Positions 34,334 through 44,175 are shown, numbered from the stretch's first letter. The stretch: 64,000 nt of DNA from Flammeovirga sp. OC4 (GCF_000812565.1 NZ_JTAM01000005.1:62001-126000), one strand, 5' to 3'. Program-made: numbers and translations. The notes: generated by a model not told the origin, from the letters alone.

Positions 34334-35911
34334 TTATTCATAATCTATAGAATAATGAAGACCAATATTCTCATGCCTTCCTTTTGCTCCTGTTATAATG
34401 AGGTAAGTAATGGTAATCATATTCCTCAACTCACATAAAGGTTGAGAAATGACTGTCTTTTTATAAAGTGCTTCAGTCTCCTCATAAATAAGTCCAGTTC
34501 TTGTAAATGCCCTTTTGAGACGTTCGTCAGATCTAACAATTCCAACATAATTGGACATTACTCTTTGTAAATCACTTCTGGATTGAGAAATCAAAACCAT
34601 TTCCTCTGGTACTGTAGTACCATCTTTGTTCCATTCGGGGATACCTTTTTTCCAATCTGTCTTATCGATCAGCTGAATTGCAGTTTCAAAAGCTTCATGG
34701 GCATAAACAGCTGCTTCCAATAAAGAATTTGAAGCTAGACGATTTGCACCATGTAAACCTGTACAAGTACATTCGCCACAAGCTAATAAGTTATTGATGC
34801 TTGTTTCTGCTTTAGTATTGACTACAATTCCACCACATAAATAATGTGATGCGGGTGCAACAGGGATAAAATCTTTTGTGATATCAATCCCCATATCCAA
34901 GCAAGTCTTATAAATAGAAGGAAAATGCCCTTTGAGTTCTTCTTCATCAATTAAGGTAGCGTCCAACCACACATGATCTTTCCCTTCCTTCTTCATTTCC
35001 GAGTCAATCGCTCTTGCCACCACATCCCTTGGGGCTAGAGAACCACGCTCATCATATTTTTTGACAAAGTCTTTCCCTTTACTATTTCTGAGTATTGCAC
35101 CTGCTCCCCTCATTGCTTCCGTAATTAAGAAAGCATTTCCTTCATGGCCTCTTTGATACAAAGCTGTAGGATGGAATTGTACAAACTCCATATGATTTAC
35201 TTCCCCTTTTGCTCTGTAGGTCATTGCAATACCATCACCTGTCGCAACACTTGGATTGGTCGTTGTATTATATACTTGTCCAATACCACCGGTCGCTAAA
35301 AGAGTTACTTTAGAAAGAATTGTTTCAACTTCACCAGATGTTTTATTGAGAGCATAAATCCCATAGCATTGTGTATCCTTTCTATACCTTGTTACATCTT
35401 CACCGAGATGATGTTGAGTAATCAGGTCCACTGCATAATATTCCTGCAAAATCTCTACATTATCGTAGCTCTTAATTGCGTTCAACAATGCTCTTTGAAT
35501 CTCTTGCCCTGTTACATCTTTGAAATGTAGAATACGGTGATCTGAATGACCTCCTTCTTTGGCTAGATTGTATTCACCATCTTCAGACTTATCAAATTGA
35601 GTCCCCCAATTAATAAGTTCTCTGATTCTGTCAGGACCATTTTCAACGACCAACTTCACTACCTCTTCATTATTGATATGTGAACCGGCTACTAATGTAT
35701 CTTTGATGTGTTTCTCGTAAGAATCGTCTGCATCAATTACAGCAGCGATTCCTCCTTGTGCATATCTGGTATTACTTTCAAAAGGATCATCTTTTGTGAT
35801 CAAGCAAATCTTTGGGTGATGATTTTTACTTTGAAAGTGTTCGCACAGTTTCAAAGCGTAGCTGAGACCTGCAATACCAGAACCCACGATTAGAAAATCA
35901 ACTTTCTTCAT
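34334..35911 (-). CDS. nadB: L-aspartate oxidase
   Basis: The 525-residue FAD enzyme oxidises L-aspartate to iminoaspartate, the substrate of NadA. It shows the dinucleotide fold VGSGIAGLSYALK at the N-terminus, TRYAQGGIAAVID, MEFVQFHPTALY, ITEAMRGAGAILRN and the C-terminal ACGECTCTGLHGANRLASNSLLEA. The Cys-rich CGECTCTG loop is usual. It lies 87 nt downstream of nadA on the same strand, forming the nadA-nadB pathway pair. Confidence 0.97.
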   Translation of the reverse strand: MKKVDFLIVGSGIAGLSYALKLCEHFQSKNHHPKICLITKDDPFESNTRYAQGGIAAVIDADDSYEKHIKDTLVAGSHINNEEVVKLVVENGPDRIRELINWGTQFDKSEDGEYNLAKEGGHSDHRILHFKDVTGQEIQRALLNAIKSYDNVEILQEYYAVDLITQHHLGEDVTRYRKDTQCYGIYALNKTSGEVETILSKVTLLATGGIGQVYNTTTNPSVATGDGIAMTYRAKGEVNHMEFVQFHPTALYQRGHEGNAFLITEAMRGAGAILRNSKGKDFVKKYDERGSLAPRDVVARAIDSEMKKEGKDHVWLDATLIDEEELKGHFPSIYKTCLDMGIDITKDFIPVAPASHYLCGGIVVNTKAETSINNLLACGECTCTGLHGANRLASNSLLEAAVYAHEAFETAIQLIDKTDWKKGIPEWNKDGTTVPEEMVLISQSRSDLQRVMSNYVGIVRSDERLKRAFTRTGLIYEETEALYKKTVISQPLCELRNMITITYLIITGAKGRHENIGLHYSIDYE

Positions 35912-35998
35912 GGACTGTATTAAAAAAATTAAAGCTGTTTATTAAAGTAGAAGTAAAAATATACTTCACTACTTATAACAAACAGCTTTAATCAAGGT

Positions 35999-36997
35999 TT
36001 ATGATAACTCAAACATTCTCTCGATTGAGCCTATTGCTTTAAGTCGGATGTCTTCTGGAACATCAACTTCTGGATATTCATATTGTAAACAATTGTATAC
36101 TTTTTCTAAAGTATTCATTTTCATGAAATGGCACTCAGAACAAGCACAAGTATTATCTTCTTTTGAAGGGGCTGGAATTAAGTTTTTATGAGGAACAGCT
36201 TCTCTCATTTTATGTAAAATTCCTGCTTCAGTAGCTACAATATAAGCATCTGCTTCATCATTTTGCACATACTTCAACAACGCAGCTGTTGAACCAACGA
36301 AGGAAGCTACTTTTAATAAAGGCATTTCTGATTCTGGGTGAGCAATGATTTTTGCATGAGGATATTCCTTATGTAAATCAAGTATTTTCTCTAATGCAAA
36401 TGCCTCGTGTACCACACATGCTCCGTCCCATAATAACATATCACGACCAGTTTCTTTCATGATATATTTACCAAGGTTACGGTCTGGTGCGAAGATAATT
36501 TTTTCGTCTTCTGGAAGACTATTGATGATTTTTAGTGCATTTGTAGAAGTAACTGTAATGTCAGTGTAAGCTTTTACTTCTGCTGAGGAGTTGATATAAG
36601 TAACAACGGTATGATCAGGGTGTTTCTTTACAAAATCACCAAATTCTTCTGCTGGTGCAGCTTCCGCTAATGAACAACCTGCTTTAAAGTCAGGTAAAAT
36701 CACCTTCTTATTTGGATTGATGATTTTTGCTGTTTCAGCCATAAAGTGCACGCCTGCAAATAAAATAATATCAGCGTCTGTATCCGCTGCTTTTTGTGCT
36801 AGTGCTAAACTGTCCCCAACAAAATCTGCCAAATCTTGAATCTCAGCATCTTGATAATAATGTGCCAAAAAAACAGCGTTTTTTTCTTCTTTCAAACGTG
36901 TAATTTCAGCCTTAAGATCGGTGGGGTTATTGTCCATCACATCGATAAAACCCAACTGATCTGCTCTATCTTTAAGCTCTTGTGTAAGCATTTTCAT
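35999..36997 (-). CDS. nadA: quinolinate synthase A
   Basis: The 332-residue enzyme condenses iminoaspartate and dihydroxyacetone phosphate to quinolinate, using a [4Fe-4S] cluster. Substrate-binding signatures HYYQDAEIQDLADFVGDSLAL and HFMAETAKI are present. Cluster cysteines are expected at Cys108 (KAGCSL), Cys194 (GACVVHE) and one of Cys284/286/289 (CACSECHFMKMN). The paired nadB follows. A Cys-rich small gene lies 86 nt upstream on the same strand. Confidence 0.97.
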   Translation of the reverse strand: MKMLTQELKDRADQLGFIDVMDNNPTDLKAEITRLKEEKNAVFLAHYYQDAEIQDLADFVGDSLALAQKAADTDADIILFAGVHFMAETAKIINPNKKVILPDFKAGCSLAEAAPAEEFGDFVKKHPDHTVVTYINSSAEVKAYTDITVTSTNALKIINSLPEDEKIIFAPDRNLGKYIMKETGRDMLLWDGACVVHEAFALEKILDLHKEYPHAKIIAHPESEMPLLKVASFVGSTAALLKYVQNDEADAYIVATEAGILHKMREAVPHKNLIPAPSKEDNTCACSECHFMKMNTLEKVYNCLQYEYPEVDVPEDIRLKAIGSIERMFELS

Positions 36998-37083
36998 TAA
37001 ATCTACGGTATTTTTAACGGCGTAAAGTTAATGAAACTTTGGGAATAGAGAGATTTTAATTGTGTAAAAATTAAACTAAGGAA

Positions 37084-37251
37084 CTAAATTTTTGGACATT
37101 TCTTACAATGCTTCCCTTTTCGTTTATATTTCTTACAGCAGTTCTTTTTCTTACAAGTAACCTCTGAACTCAATTCGTCTCCTTCTACTGAAAGCATATC
37201 AAGTAACTGCTTACTTGTTGTAGATAAAAAAATAGGATCTTGTTGAATCAT
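37084..37251 (-). CDS. small Cys/Lys-rich protein upstream of nadA
   Basis: A 55-residue ORF reads MIQQDPIFLS at the start, an acidic middle (SVEGDELSSEV) and a strongly basic, cysteine-rich tail: CKKKNCCKKYKRKGKHCKKC, five cysteines in about 20 residues. The tail is too biased for chance, and similar CCKKY-KGK-CK-CPK tails appear on small proteins I associate with Bacteroidota. The paired CC and terminal CxxC spacings suggest metal or iron-sulfur binding. It lies 86 nt ahead of nadA on the same strand with no clear terminator between, so co-transcription with nadA-nadB is possible. It is not in long-ORF lists because of its size. Confidence 0.6.
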   Translation of the reverse strand: MIQQDPIFLSTTSKQLLDMLSVEGDELSSEVTCKKKNCCKKYKRKGKHCKKCPKI

Positions 37252-37304
37252 AGTTTAATTTATTTAGATTAATTCTACTTAACAGCTGCAATATAAATGA
37301 TTAA

Positions 37305-37319
37305 TTAGATTAAATCTAA
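37305..37319. promoter_or_regulatory. 15-bp palindrome upstream of the Cys-rich gene (candidate operator)
   Basis: TTAGATTAAATCTAA is perfectly palindromic around the central A, 54 nt before the small gene start. A partial copy TTTAGATTAA lies at 37263-37272. The form recalls metal-dependent repressor (DtxR-type) sites, but the assignment is a guess. Confidence 0.4.
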
Positions 37320-37565
37320 ATTAAAAAGGATTTTTTTGTGAATACTTATAACCTTTTAAAGGGGAAGTAGAAAGTTTTAGCATAGGTACAACACTTTAAA
37401 AAGGGGAATTGATCAAAGAAAAAACACATCCCGCTTTAAAATGTATCATTAATAAACAAAATATTCTACTATATTGAACAATGGTGCTTATTTTATAATT
37501 AATGTTATTTTTTTACGCATCAAGAAAATATAGTCGTCATTTTCACACCTTTCGATAAAATTCAT

Positions 37566-37595
37566 TTGTATGATTCTGACATTTCTATATTTTTG
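37566..37595 (+). promoter_or_regulatory. Bacteroidota-type promoter for parC
   Basis: TTG (37566-37568), a 19-nt spacer and TATTTTTG (37588-37595) match the consensus well. The start codon lies about 39 nt beyond the predicted transcription start. Confidence 0.7.
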
Positions 37596-37640
37596 TGACA
37601 TTCGCAATTTTTTTGACGGCAATTTACTTTAAGAAGGAAC

Positions 37641-40229
37641 GTGGAAAACGAGCAATCAACAAATAGTTCAGATAATAATGGCAATAAAGTAGTTCACATT
37701 GATGGTATGTACCAAAACTGGTTCTTGGATTATGCATCTTATGTAATCCTAGAGAGAGCGGTACCTAGTATTTATGATGGGCTAAAACCTGTACAGAGAA
37801 GAATTCTTCATGCTATGAAAGAATTGGACGATGGCAGGTTCAATAAGGTGGCAAATATCATTGGTTCTACCATGCAGTATCACCCTCACGGTGATGCTTC
37901 TATTGGTGATGCCATTGTACACTTGGGACAAAAAGAACTCCTTATCGAAACACAAGGTAACTGGGGTGACATCAGAACAGGTGACAGTGCAGCGGCACCA
38001 AGATATATTGAAGCAAGGCTTTCTAAATTTGCTTTAGAGGTAGTTTTCAATCCCAAAACAACGGATTGGCAACTTTCTTATGATGGTAGAAAGAAAGAAC
38101 CAATTAACCTTCCTGTTAAATTCCCATTATTACTGGCTCAAGGTGTTGAAGGTATTGCGGTGGGTTTGGCAACGAAGATTATGCCTCACAACGTCAAGGA
38201 ACTGATTAAAGGTTCTATTGACATCCTGAAAGGTAAGAAAGTCAACCTTGTTCCTGATTTCCCTACGGGTGGTTTGGCAGATTGTTCCAACTATAATAAT
38301 GGTCTGAAAGGTGGTAAAGTTCGTTTGAGAGCAAGAATTGAGTCACCGGATAGTAAGACGTTATTGATCAAAGAGATTCCGTTTACTTGTACGACTTCAA
38401 GTTTGATTGATTCCATCATTAAAGCCAATGATCAAGGAAAAATCAAAATCAAGAAAGTAATCGACAACACTGCTCAGGAAGTGGAAATCGAGGTACAATT
38501 GGCAAATGGCCAGTCTCCAGACGTAACAATTGCCGCACTTTATGCCTTTACAGATTGTGAAGTTTCTATTTCTCCCAACTCATGTGTGATTGTGGATGAG
38601 ACTCCTGTATTTATGGGAGTGGAAGAAATTCTTAAAAACGATACGGATCATACTGTAAACCTTCTTGAAGCAGAGCTAAAGATCAAGAAAGGGGAATTAC
38701 AGGAGAAAATTCTATTCAGTTCATTAGAGAAAATCTTTATTGAAAATAGAATCTACAGAGATATTGAAGAGTGTGAAACTTGGGAAGCGGTTTTAGAAAC
38801 AATTGATACAGGTTTGAACCCTTACAAACCAAGCTTCTATAGAGAAATCACTCAAGATGATATTATTCGTTTGACTGAAATCAAAATTAAGAGAATCTCT
38901 AAGTTTGATACGTTCAAGGCGGATGAGCTATTAAAAAACTTATTAGATGAATTAAAAGAAGTAGAATACAACCTTGAGCATATCATTGAGTTTGCTATTT
39001 CATACTTCACTAATCTTCTTAAAAAATACGGAAAGGATCATGAGCGTTGTACTGAATTGACAACTTTTGATACGATCCAAGCTTCTAAAGTAGCGGCCAA
39101 CAATGCCAAACTTTATGTCAATAAGAAAGAAGGATTTATCGGTTACAACCTCAAACGTCAAGATGGTGTAGAGGAAGTGATGGACTGTTCTGATATTGAT
39201 AATATTATTGTATTTAGAAATACGGGTGAATATGTGATCACAAAAATCGGAGAGAAGAAATTTGTGGGTAAAAACATTATTCATGCGGAAGTCTATGTAA
39301 AAGGTGACGAAAGAAAGGTATATAATGCCATCTACCTTGATGGTGCGACAGGCATTACAAGAGTAAAACGTTTCCAAGTACCGAGTTTTACAAGAGACAA
39401 AGAATACAATGTTACAAAGGGTACACCTAAGTCGAAAGTGACTTACTTTACCTCCAACCCTAACGGTGAGGCAGAAATTGTAGGCGTTTCATTATCACCT
39501 AACTGTTCTGCAAAAGTAAAATCGTTTGAATATGATTTTGCTGATTTGGAGATTAAAGGCAGAAGCTCTCAAGGTAATATCTTAACGAAATATCCTGTAA
39601 GAAGAGTCACATTGAAACGTGAAGGTGTATCTACTCTTCCTGCCATTGACCTTTGGTACGATGATGCTGTTGGCGTATTAAATAAAGACGAAAACGGTAA
39701 GTACTTAGGTAAATTCAAAGATGAAGATCGTATCATTGTTTTCTATGAAGACGGTGAGTACGAGTTAACCAACTTTGAAGTGACGAATCGTTATGAGGCC
39801 AAGAAGGTAGTATTGATTGAGAAATTCCTTCCATACAAAGCCATTTCTGCTGTTCATTATGATACTAATAATAGACAATATTATATCAAGCGTTTCCATA
39901 TCGAAACGTCTACCATGAACAAACGCTTTAAGTTTATCAACGAAGCCAATGCTTCAAGATTACTTCTAGTCACTACTCAACTTTCTCCTGATGTAGAATT
40001 GAAATACACTAACGGTAGAAAACGAGAGAAAACAAAAGTGAACTTGAAAGAGTTTGTAGAAGTGAAAGGCTGGAAAGCACTAGGTAATAAACTCCCTTAC
40101 GATAAAGTAACAGATGCCAAATTACTTTCTGCGGATGACCCGGTTGATACTTCGGATCAAAACAGTAAGCCTTCTGAAAAGAAAGATGACAACAACGATG
40201 AAGGAAGAGATTCTTTGAAGTTGTTCTAA
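37641..40229 (+). CDS. parC: DNA topoisomerase IV subunit A (or GyrA-like)
   Basis: The 862-residue protein is a type IIA topoisomerase A subunit. YASYVILERAVPSIYDGLKPVQRRILHAM opens the winged-helix region, and the catalytic tyrosine is Tyr122 in AAPRYIEARLS. The C-terminal beta-pinwheel (about 540-810) lacks an obvious GyrA box (QRRGGKG), which favours ParC. The tail from about 825 is Asp/Ser/Lys-rich and disordered. The start is GTG with an AAGGA-like ribosome-binding site 4-10 nt upstream. The B subunit is not adjacent. Closed by a strong terminator. Confidence 0.9.
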   Translation: MENEQSTNSSDNNGNKVVHIDGMYQNWFLDYASYVILERAVPSIYDGLKPVQRRILHAMKELDDGRFNKVANIIGSTMQYHPHGDASIGDAIVHLGQKELLIETQGNWGDIRTGDSAAAPRYIEARLSKFALEVVFNPKTTDWQLSYDGRKKEPINLPVKFPLLLAQGVEGIAVGLATKIMPHNVKELIKGSIDILKGKKVNLVPDFPTGGLADCSNYNNGLKGGKVRLRARIESPDSKTLLIKEIPFTCTTSSLIDSIIKANDQGKIKIKKVIDNTAQEVEIEVQLANGQSPDVTIAALYAFTDCEVSISPNSCVIVDETPVFMGVEEILKNDTDHTVNLLEAELKIKKGELQEKILFSSLEKIFIENRIYRDIEECETWEAVLETIDTGLNPYKPSFYREITQDDIIRLTEIKIKRISKFDTFKADELLKNLLDELKEVEYNLEHIIEFAISYFTNLLKKYGKDHERCTELTTFDTIQASKVAANNAKLYVNKKEGFIGYNLKRQDGVEEVMDCSDIDNIIVFRNTGEYVITKIGEKKFVGKNIIHAEVYVKGDERKVYNAIYLDGATGITRVKRFQVPSFTRDKEYNVTKGTPKSKVTYFTSNPNGEAEIVGVSLSPNCSAKVKSFEYDFADLEIKGRSSQGNILTKYPVRRVTLKREGVSTLPAIDLWYDDAVGVLNKDENGKYLGKFKDEDRIIVFYEDGEYELTNFEVTNRYEAKKVVLIEKFLPYKAISAVHYDTNNRQYYIKRFHIETSTMNKRFKFINEANASRLLLVTTQLSPDVELKYTNGRKREKTKVNLKEFVEVKGWKALGNKLPYDKVTDAKLLSADDPVDTSDQNSKPSEKKDDNNDEGRDSLKLF

Positions 40230-40234
40230 AAATA

Positions 40235-40271
40235 AAAAACGACTGAACAGATAATTGTTCAGTCGTTTTTG
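40235..40271. terminator. bidirectional terminator between parC and rmuC
   Basis: AAAACGACTGAACA pairs with TGTTCAGTCGTTTT across six bases, T runs on both strands. Confidence 0.88.
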
Positions 40272-40347
40272 TTTCAAGAATATCCAATATCGTAATGAAT
40301 TGAAAATACACCCATGATTGAAAATTAAATTAGAAAAGGAAGAATAA

Positions 40348-41865
40348 TTACTCACTCAACCCTTCCGGCAAACTCTTCTTAGGATTTAAATTCCCTTTTT
40401 TCTTCATATCATTCACTAAAGAAATAAAGTTTCCTTTCCCTTCTGAAAGTTGCCCAACAGCTTTATCTACATCCCCTTTTGTGGCATTAATTTTCTTTTG
40501 AAGATCCAACATCGTTTCTACAAAACCTCTTGCTTTATCATAAATTCTAGTCGCATGTTTGATGATATCTTCAATATTTTTTTGTTGATGCTCATTTCTC
40601 CAAAGTTCTTCTATCACTTTAAGCGTCGCCATTAAAGTGGTTGGACCAACGATCACTACTTTTTTATGATAAGCATAATCCCAAAGTGCGTCATCTTCTT
40701 GTAATGCCACCAAAAACGCAGGTTCGATTGGGATAAACATCATGACATAATCCAATGTTTGAATTCCCTCTAATTGTTGGTAATTACGCTTTGCCAGCTC
40801 ATCAATATGGCTTTTCAGAGCACGTATATGTAATTGTATTTCGTGCTGTTGCTCTATCTTATCTTCAGCGTTTATAAAACGTTCGTAAGCATTTAAAGAT
40901 ACCTTTGAATCGACTATAATTTGCTTTCCTTCAGGGTAATTGATGATAACATCAGGCTTCTGTAAATCTCCCTCTTCTGTTCTGTAAGTTGGCTGAACGA
41001 GGTACTCATGCCCTTCTCTTAGTCCTGATTTTCTTAATACAGAGTCCAAGATCATTTCCCCCCAATCCCCTTGTGTTTTGGTATCTCCTTTTAAGGCTTT
41101 CGTTAAGTTTTGAGCATCCTGGGAAATTTGATTATTCAATTCTCTCAACATCTTCAATTCCGTTCTTAAAGAAGAGCGTTCATTGGATTCTTTACCATAA
41201 CTGTCCTCAATCTTTTTCCTAAAGTTTTCAATTTGATCCTTAAAAGGGTTCAGTACCAAATCTAGGTTACTTCTATTTTGTTGAGTGAATTTATGGGTGT
41301 TTTCTTCAAAAATACGTTGGGCAAGGTTTTCAAATTCCTTCTTGAAATGTTGATTAAGTTGTTGTACTTCGTGATTTTGCTTCCCTAATTTTTCTTCCAA
41401 GAAAGTAAGCTTCTCTTGTAATACAGCTACATCATTTTTAAGAGTTGAGTTCTCTTCACTCAAGGTCAAATTTAAATTTTCCAACTCTAATTTCCCTTGT
41501 TGAACCACTTCTAGTGTACCTTTATTTTTAGCATCTGTGCTTACAACTAGATCATAACTCGTTCTGAGGTCTTTCAATTGGCCTTGAACTTCCACTAATT
41601 TAGTGGACTTCTCTTCCACTCTAACTTTAGAAGTATTAATTTCAACTGAAAGCTGATTATTTTTGGTCTTTAATTGCTCCAATTCGGCCTTCAATTGTTC
41701 TTGATTTTGATTGAGCTTTAGACGTTCCTTTACCTCTAATCTAAATCTAGCTTCCTCATTTGCGTATTTTTGACGGTAATAAAAATACACAAAGCAGGCC
41801 CCAATCATTAAGCCTAAAAAAAATACAATAATGAGTAATATGATAACGGAAGTCTCTAACTGCAT
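40348..41865 (-). CDS. rmuC: DNA recombination protein RmuC
   Basis: The 505-residue protein has one N-terminal membrane segment (about 5-28), then long coiled coils (about 30-235), then the RmuC nuclease-like domain (about 260-465) with TQGDWGEMILDSVLRKSGL, PDVIINYPEGKQIIVDSKVSLNAYERF and VMMFIPIEPAF. E. coli RmuC limits inversions at short inverted repeats; the fold is related to PD-(D/E)xK nucleases. Monocistronic and convergent with parC. Confidence 0.95.
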   Translation of the reverse strand: MQLETSVIILLIIVFFLGLMIGACFVYFYYRQKYANEEARFRLEVKERLKLNQNQEQLKAELEQLKTKNNQLSVEINTSKVRVEEKSTKLVEVQGQLKDLRTSYDLVVSTDAKNKGTLEVVQQGKLELENLNLTLSEENSTLKNDVAVLQEKLTFLEEKLGKQNHEVQQLNQHFKKEFENLAQRIFEENTHKFTQQNRSNLDLVLNPFKDQIENFRKKIEDSYGKESNERSSLRTELKMLRELNNQISQDAQNLTKALKGDTKTQGDWGEMILDSVLRKSGLREGHEYLVQPTYRTEEGDLQKPDVIINYPEGKQIIVDSKVSLNAYERFINAEDKIEQQHEIQLHIRALKSHIDELAKRNYQQLEGIQTLDYVMMFIPIEPAFLVALQEDDALWDYAYHKKVVIVGPTTLMATLKVIEELWRNEHQQKNIEDIIKHATRIYDKARGFVETMLDLQKKINATKGDVDKAVGQLSEGKGNFISLVNDMKKKGNLNPKKSLPEGLSE

Positions 41866-42081
41866 AACCTTTTGAACAATCGTTTTGATAAAGTTTACAC
41901 GAAGTTAGTAGAAATAGAGTATTACAGAAAACGAATTTAATTTAAGAAAGTAAGAGTTTATAGTGAAGTTACTTATTCTCAACACTTCAAATAGTTTGCA
42001 ATTCTATTTTATTTCAGAAAAAATGTTTTTAAATTTTAATCAAATAATCAAACATTATTATTAAACAGTTTGATCAACCCA

Positions 42082-42109
42082 TTGACATTAACACTTACAA
42101 CCCTATAAT
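42082..42109 (+). promoter_or_regulatory. sigma70-like promoter TTGACA-16-TATAAT before the DUF481 gene
   Basis: TTGACA (42082-42087), a 16-nt spacer and TATAAT (42104-42109) are a perfect E. coli-type match, unusual in a Bacteroidota setting where TAnnTTTG is the rule. The start codon is 21 nt downstream. Confidence 0.4.
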
Positions 42110-42129
42110 TTAACTACTCAATACTAAAA

Positions 42130-43164
42130 ATGAGAAAATTCATACTATTATTATTCTGCTTTGTCCCTCTGTTTTCATTTGCACAAATGGACTCATTAGT
42201 CATGATCAATGGAGACATTATTGTTGGTGAAATAAAAAGCATGGATAGAGGTGTCATTGAAATTGAAACCGATTATTCAGATTCTAACTTTAAAATAGAA
42301 TGGGAAGGTATACAAAGCATGGTTTGTAATACAGACTTTATGGTCACCCTTTCGAATGGAAAAAGGGTCAGCGGTAAGATAGTATCGAATGACCCCGAAT
42401 CTTTCCAGATTGTTTCCGATGAAGAAGGCACTCTTGATGTCGATCCGAATGATATTGTTTATCTAAAGTCAGTAGAAAAAACATTCTTAAGTAAACTTTC
42501 GGCCAGTATAGACCTCGGTTATAGTTATGCAAAAGCGAATAACCTCTCACAACTTAACGGTTCTGCTTTTATAGGTTACAATACCAAAAGGTGGGCACTC
42601 TCGCTTAGTTTAAATAGCCTACGGTCAACACAAGACAATGTGGACGCTATCGAAAGAAATGACGGTACGCTTACGGGAAATTATTTCCTGCCTTATGGTT
42701 TTTATGGAACGGCCGACTTCAGATACCTTACCAATACTGAACAATCCATACAACTACGTACCACTACTTCATTGGGTATTGGTAAATACATTATCCATAC
42801 CAATGCAGCGTATTGGGGTTTCTCTACCGGAGCATCGTTCTTGAATGAAACATTTAGTCAGACAACAGATGAAAACGGAGATCCCTTCACCAAACCTTCC
42901 AACAATAGTGCTGAATGGTACATTGGTACAGAAATCAACTTATTTGACACGGGTGACCTATCCTTTAATACCAACGCCAGAGGTTCAAGAACATTAAGTG
43001 GTGGAGATCGTTGGCGTGCTGATGTTGGAGCAAATGTAAAATATGACCTTCCTTATGATTTTTATGTTAAAGCAGGTTACAATATGAACTACGATAGTCA
43101 GCCAGCAGAAGCAGGTAAAGAAGTCGATTACCAATATTCTTTTGGTTTTGGGTGGGAATTGTAA
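42130..43164 (+). CDS. DUF481 outer-membrane beta-barrel protein
   Basis: The 344-residue protein has a signal peptide (to FAQ, about 19) and an N-terminal domain (20-115) of two tandem SH3-like strand sets (NGDIIVGEIKSMD, NGKRVSGKIVSND). From about 125 to the end it is a beta barrel with alternating hydrophobic strands ending in an aromatic-rich YQYSFGFGWEL, as in DUF481 family outer-membrane proteins. Function unknown; often salt-inducible in other bacteria. No partner gene. Confidence 0.85.
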   Translation: MRKFILLLFCFVPLFSFAQMDSLVMINGDIIVGEIKSMDRGVIEIETDYSDSNFKIEWEGIQSMVCNTDFMVTLSNGKRVSGKIVSNDPESFQIVSDEEGTLDVDPNDIVYLKSVEKTFLSKLSASIDLGYSYAKANNLSQLNGSAFIGYNTKRWALSLSLNSLRSTQDNVDAIERNDGTLTGNYFLPYGFYGTADFRYLTNTEQSIQLRTTTSLGIGKYIIHTNAAYWGFSTGASFLNETFSQTTDENGDPFTKPSNNSAEWYIGTEINLFDTGDLSFNTNARGSRTLSGGDRWRADVGANVKYDLPYDFYVKAGYNMNYDSQPAEAGKEVDYQYSFGFGWEL

Positions 43165-43245
43165 GATTTTACAGAAAAGTATCCTTTTTCGTTTTTAAAA
43201 AAAGCTTGAGATGTATTATTTTGTGGGACAACTTACAAAAGCAGA

Positions 43246-44175
43246 ATGACTGAAAAGATTTTTTTAAATAAAGTTAGCAAACGAAGGAAAATACTTGTAG
43301 GGTTAGTTATTACACTTTTACTACTGAATCTTTTGCAACTGTACTTAAGGTCTGATAATACTTCACATCTTCAAGATCGAGTCCAAAGTAAAAATGTGGA
43401 GCTCGTTTTGACCTATACAAAATTGGATTCTATTTCAACAGAGTTGAATAAACAGATTCAAATTCTTGATCTTATGAACGAGGATATTGACTCTCTTACT
43501 CGTATAAAAAATTCTCTTGAAATGGAGAAAAAAGAGCTTAGATCCATACAGCTAATCGAAGAGAACCGCTATAACCAAATTAAAAGTAAGGTCAGTGTTT
43601 ATGAAGGTATTTTGAAAAGAAGGGATTTACAAATTACTTCTCTCAAAGATGTTAATGACTCTTTGACTTCAGAAAATCAATACCTCGTTCAACAAAAAAA
43701 TACTTTAACAACACAAATTGATTCGTTACAAGAACACCAAGGTGAACTTGAAAAAATCATTGATGATGCAAAAGCATTAAGAGCATACAATATCACAATT
43801 TGGGGAGGTAGTAAGAAGCACCGATTAAAAGAAGGTATATCATTTAAGAGAAAAAGCACTTCACAAGTCGCTATCCGTTTTAAACTTTCACCTAATAATT
43901 TAATCCAAGAAGAAAATAAAGATATATTCCTCTGCTTAATTGATGAAGAGGGTGCTACTATTTACAACCCCGATAATCAAATCAAGTTCTTTAGATTAAA
44001 AGGATCTGATGAAAACCGTTTTTACACTTGTAAAAAAACGCTTTCTTATCAAAATGACTTGCAAAATGTGGAACTGATTTATGAGTCTGAAAACCTACTC
44101 AATAGGGGAGATTACAGTGTGAATTTATACTGTGATGGTGAGCTTTTAGGAGAATCTTCTTTCTCTATCCTATAG
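43246..44175 (+). CDS. membrane-anchored coiled-coil protein, unknown
   Basis: The 309-residue protein has one membrane segment near residues 15-33, then an unbroken coiled coil (about 38-185), then a C-terminal beta-rich domain (about 190-309) with NITIWGGSKKHRLKEG, IRFKLSPNN and YSVNLYCDGELLGESSFSIL. The final domain resembles small periplasmic carbohydrate-binding-like folds but I cannot name a family. It lies just upstream of the division cluster and could be a wall-associated scaffold, though a 154-bp gap separates it from ftsL. Confidence 0.6.
   Translation: MTEKIFLNKVSKRRKILVGLVITLLLLNLLQLYLRSDNTSHLQDRVQSKNVELVLTYTKLDSISTELNKQIQILDLMNEDIDSLTRIKNSLEMEKKELRSIQLIEENRYNQIKSKVSVYEGILKRRDLQITSLKDVNDSLTSENQYLVQQKNTLTTQIDSLQEHQGELEKIIDDAKALRAYNITIWGGSKKHRLKEGISFKRKSTSQVAIRFKLSPNNLIQEENKDIFLCLIDEEGATIYNPDNQIKFFRLKGSDENRFYTCKKTLSYQNDLQNVELIYESENLLNRGDYSVNLYCDGELLGESSFSIL

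Larger units (their letters stand above)
37252..37640. other. 389-bp divergent region with parC promoter and a 15-bp palindrome
   Basis: Between the Cys-rich small gene (minus) and parC (plus). It holds the parC promoter (37566-37595) and a palindrome at 37305-37319; the rest is AT-rich with no coding signal. Confidence 0.6.

Noticed and set aside
37263-37319. Calling the TTAG/CTAA palindrome a definite DtxR or Fur box
   Set aside because: Only the shape is similar; without a matching consensus or a regulator nearby I leave it as a candidate operator.
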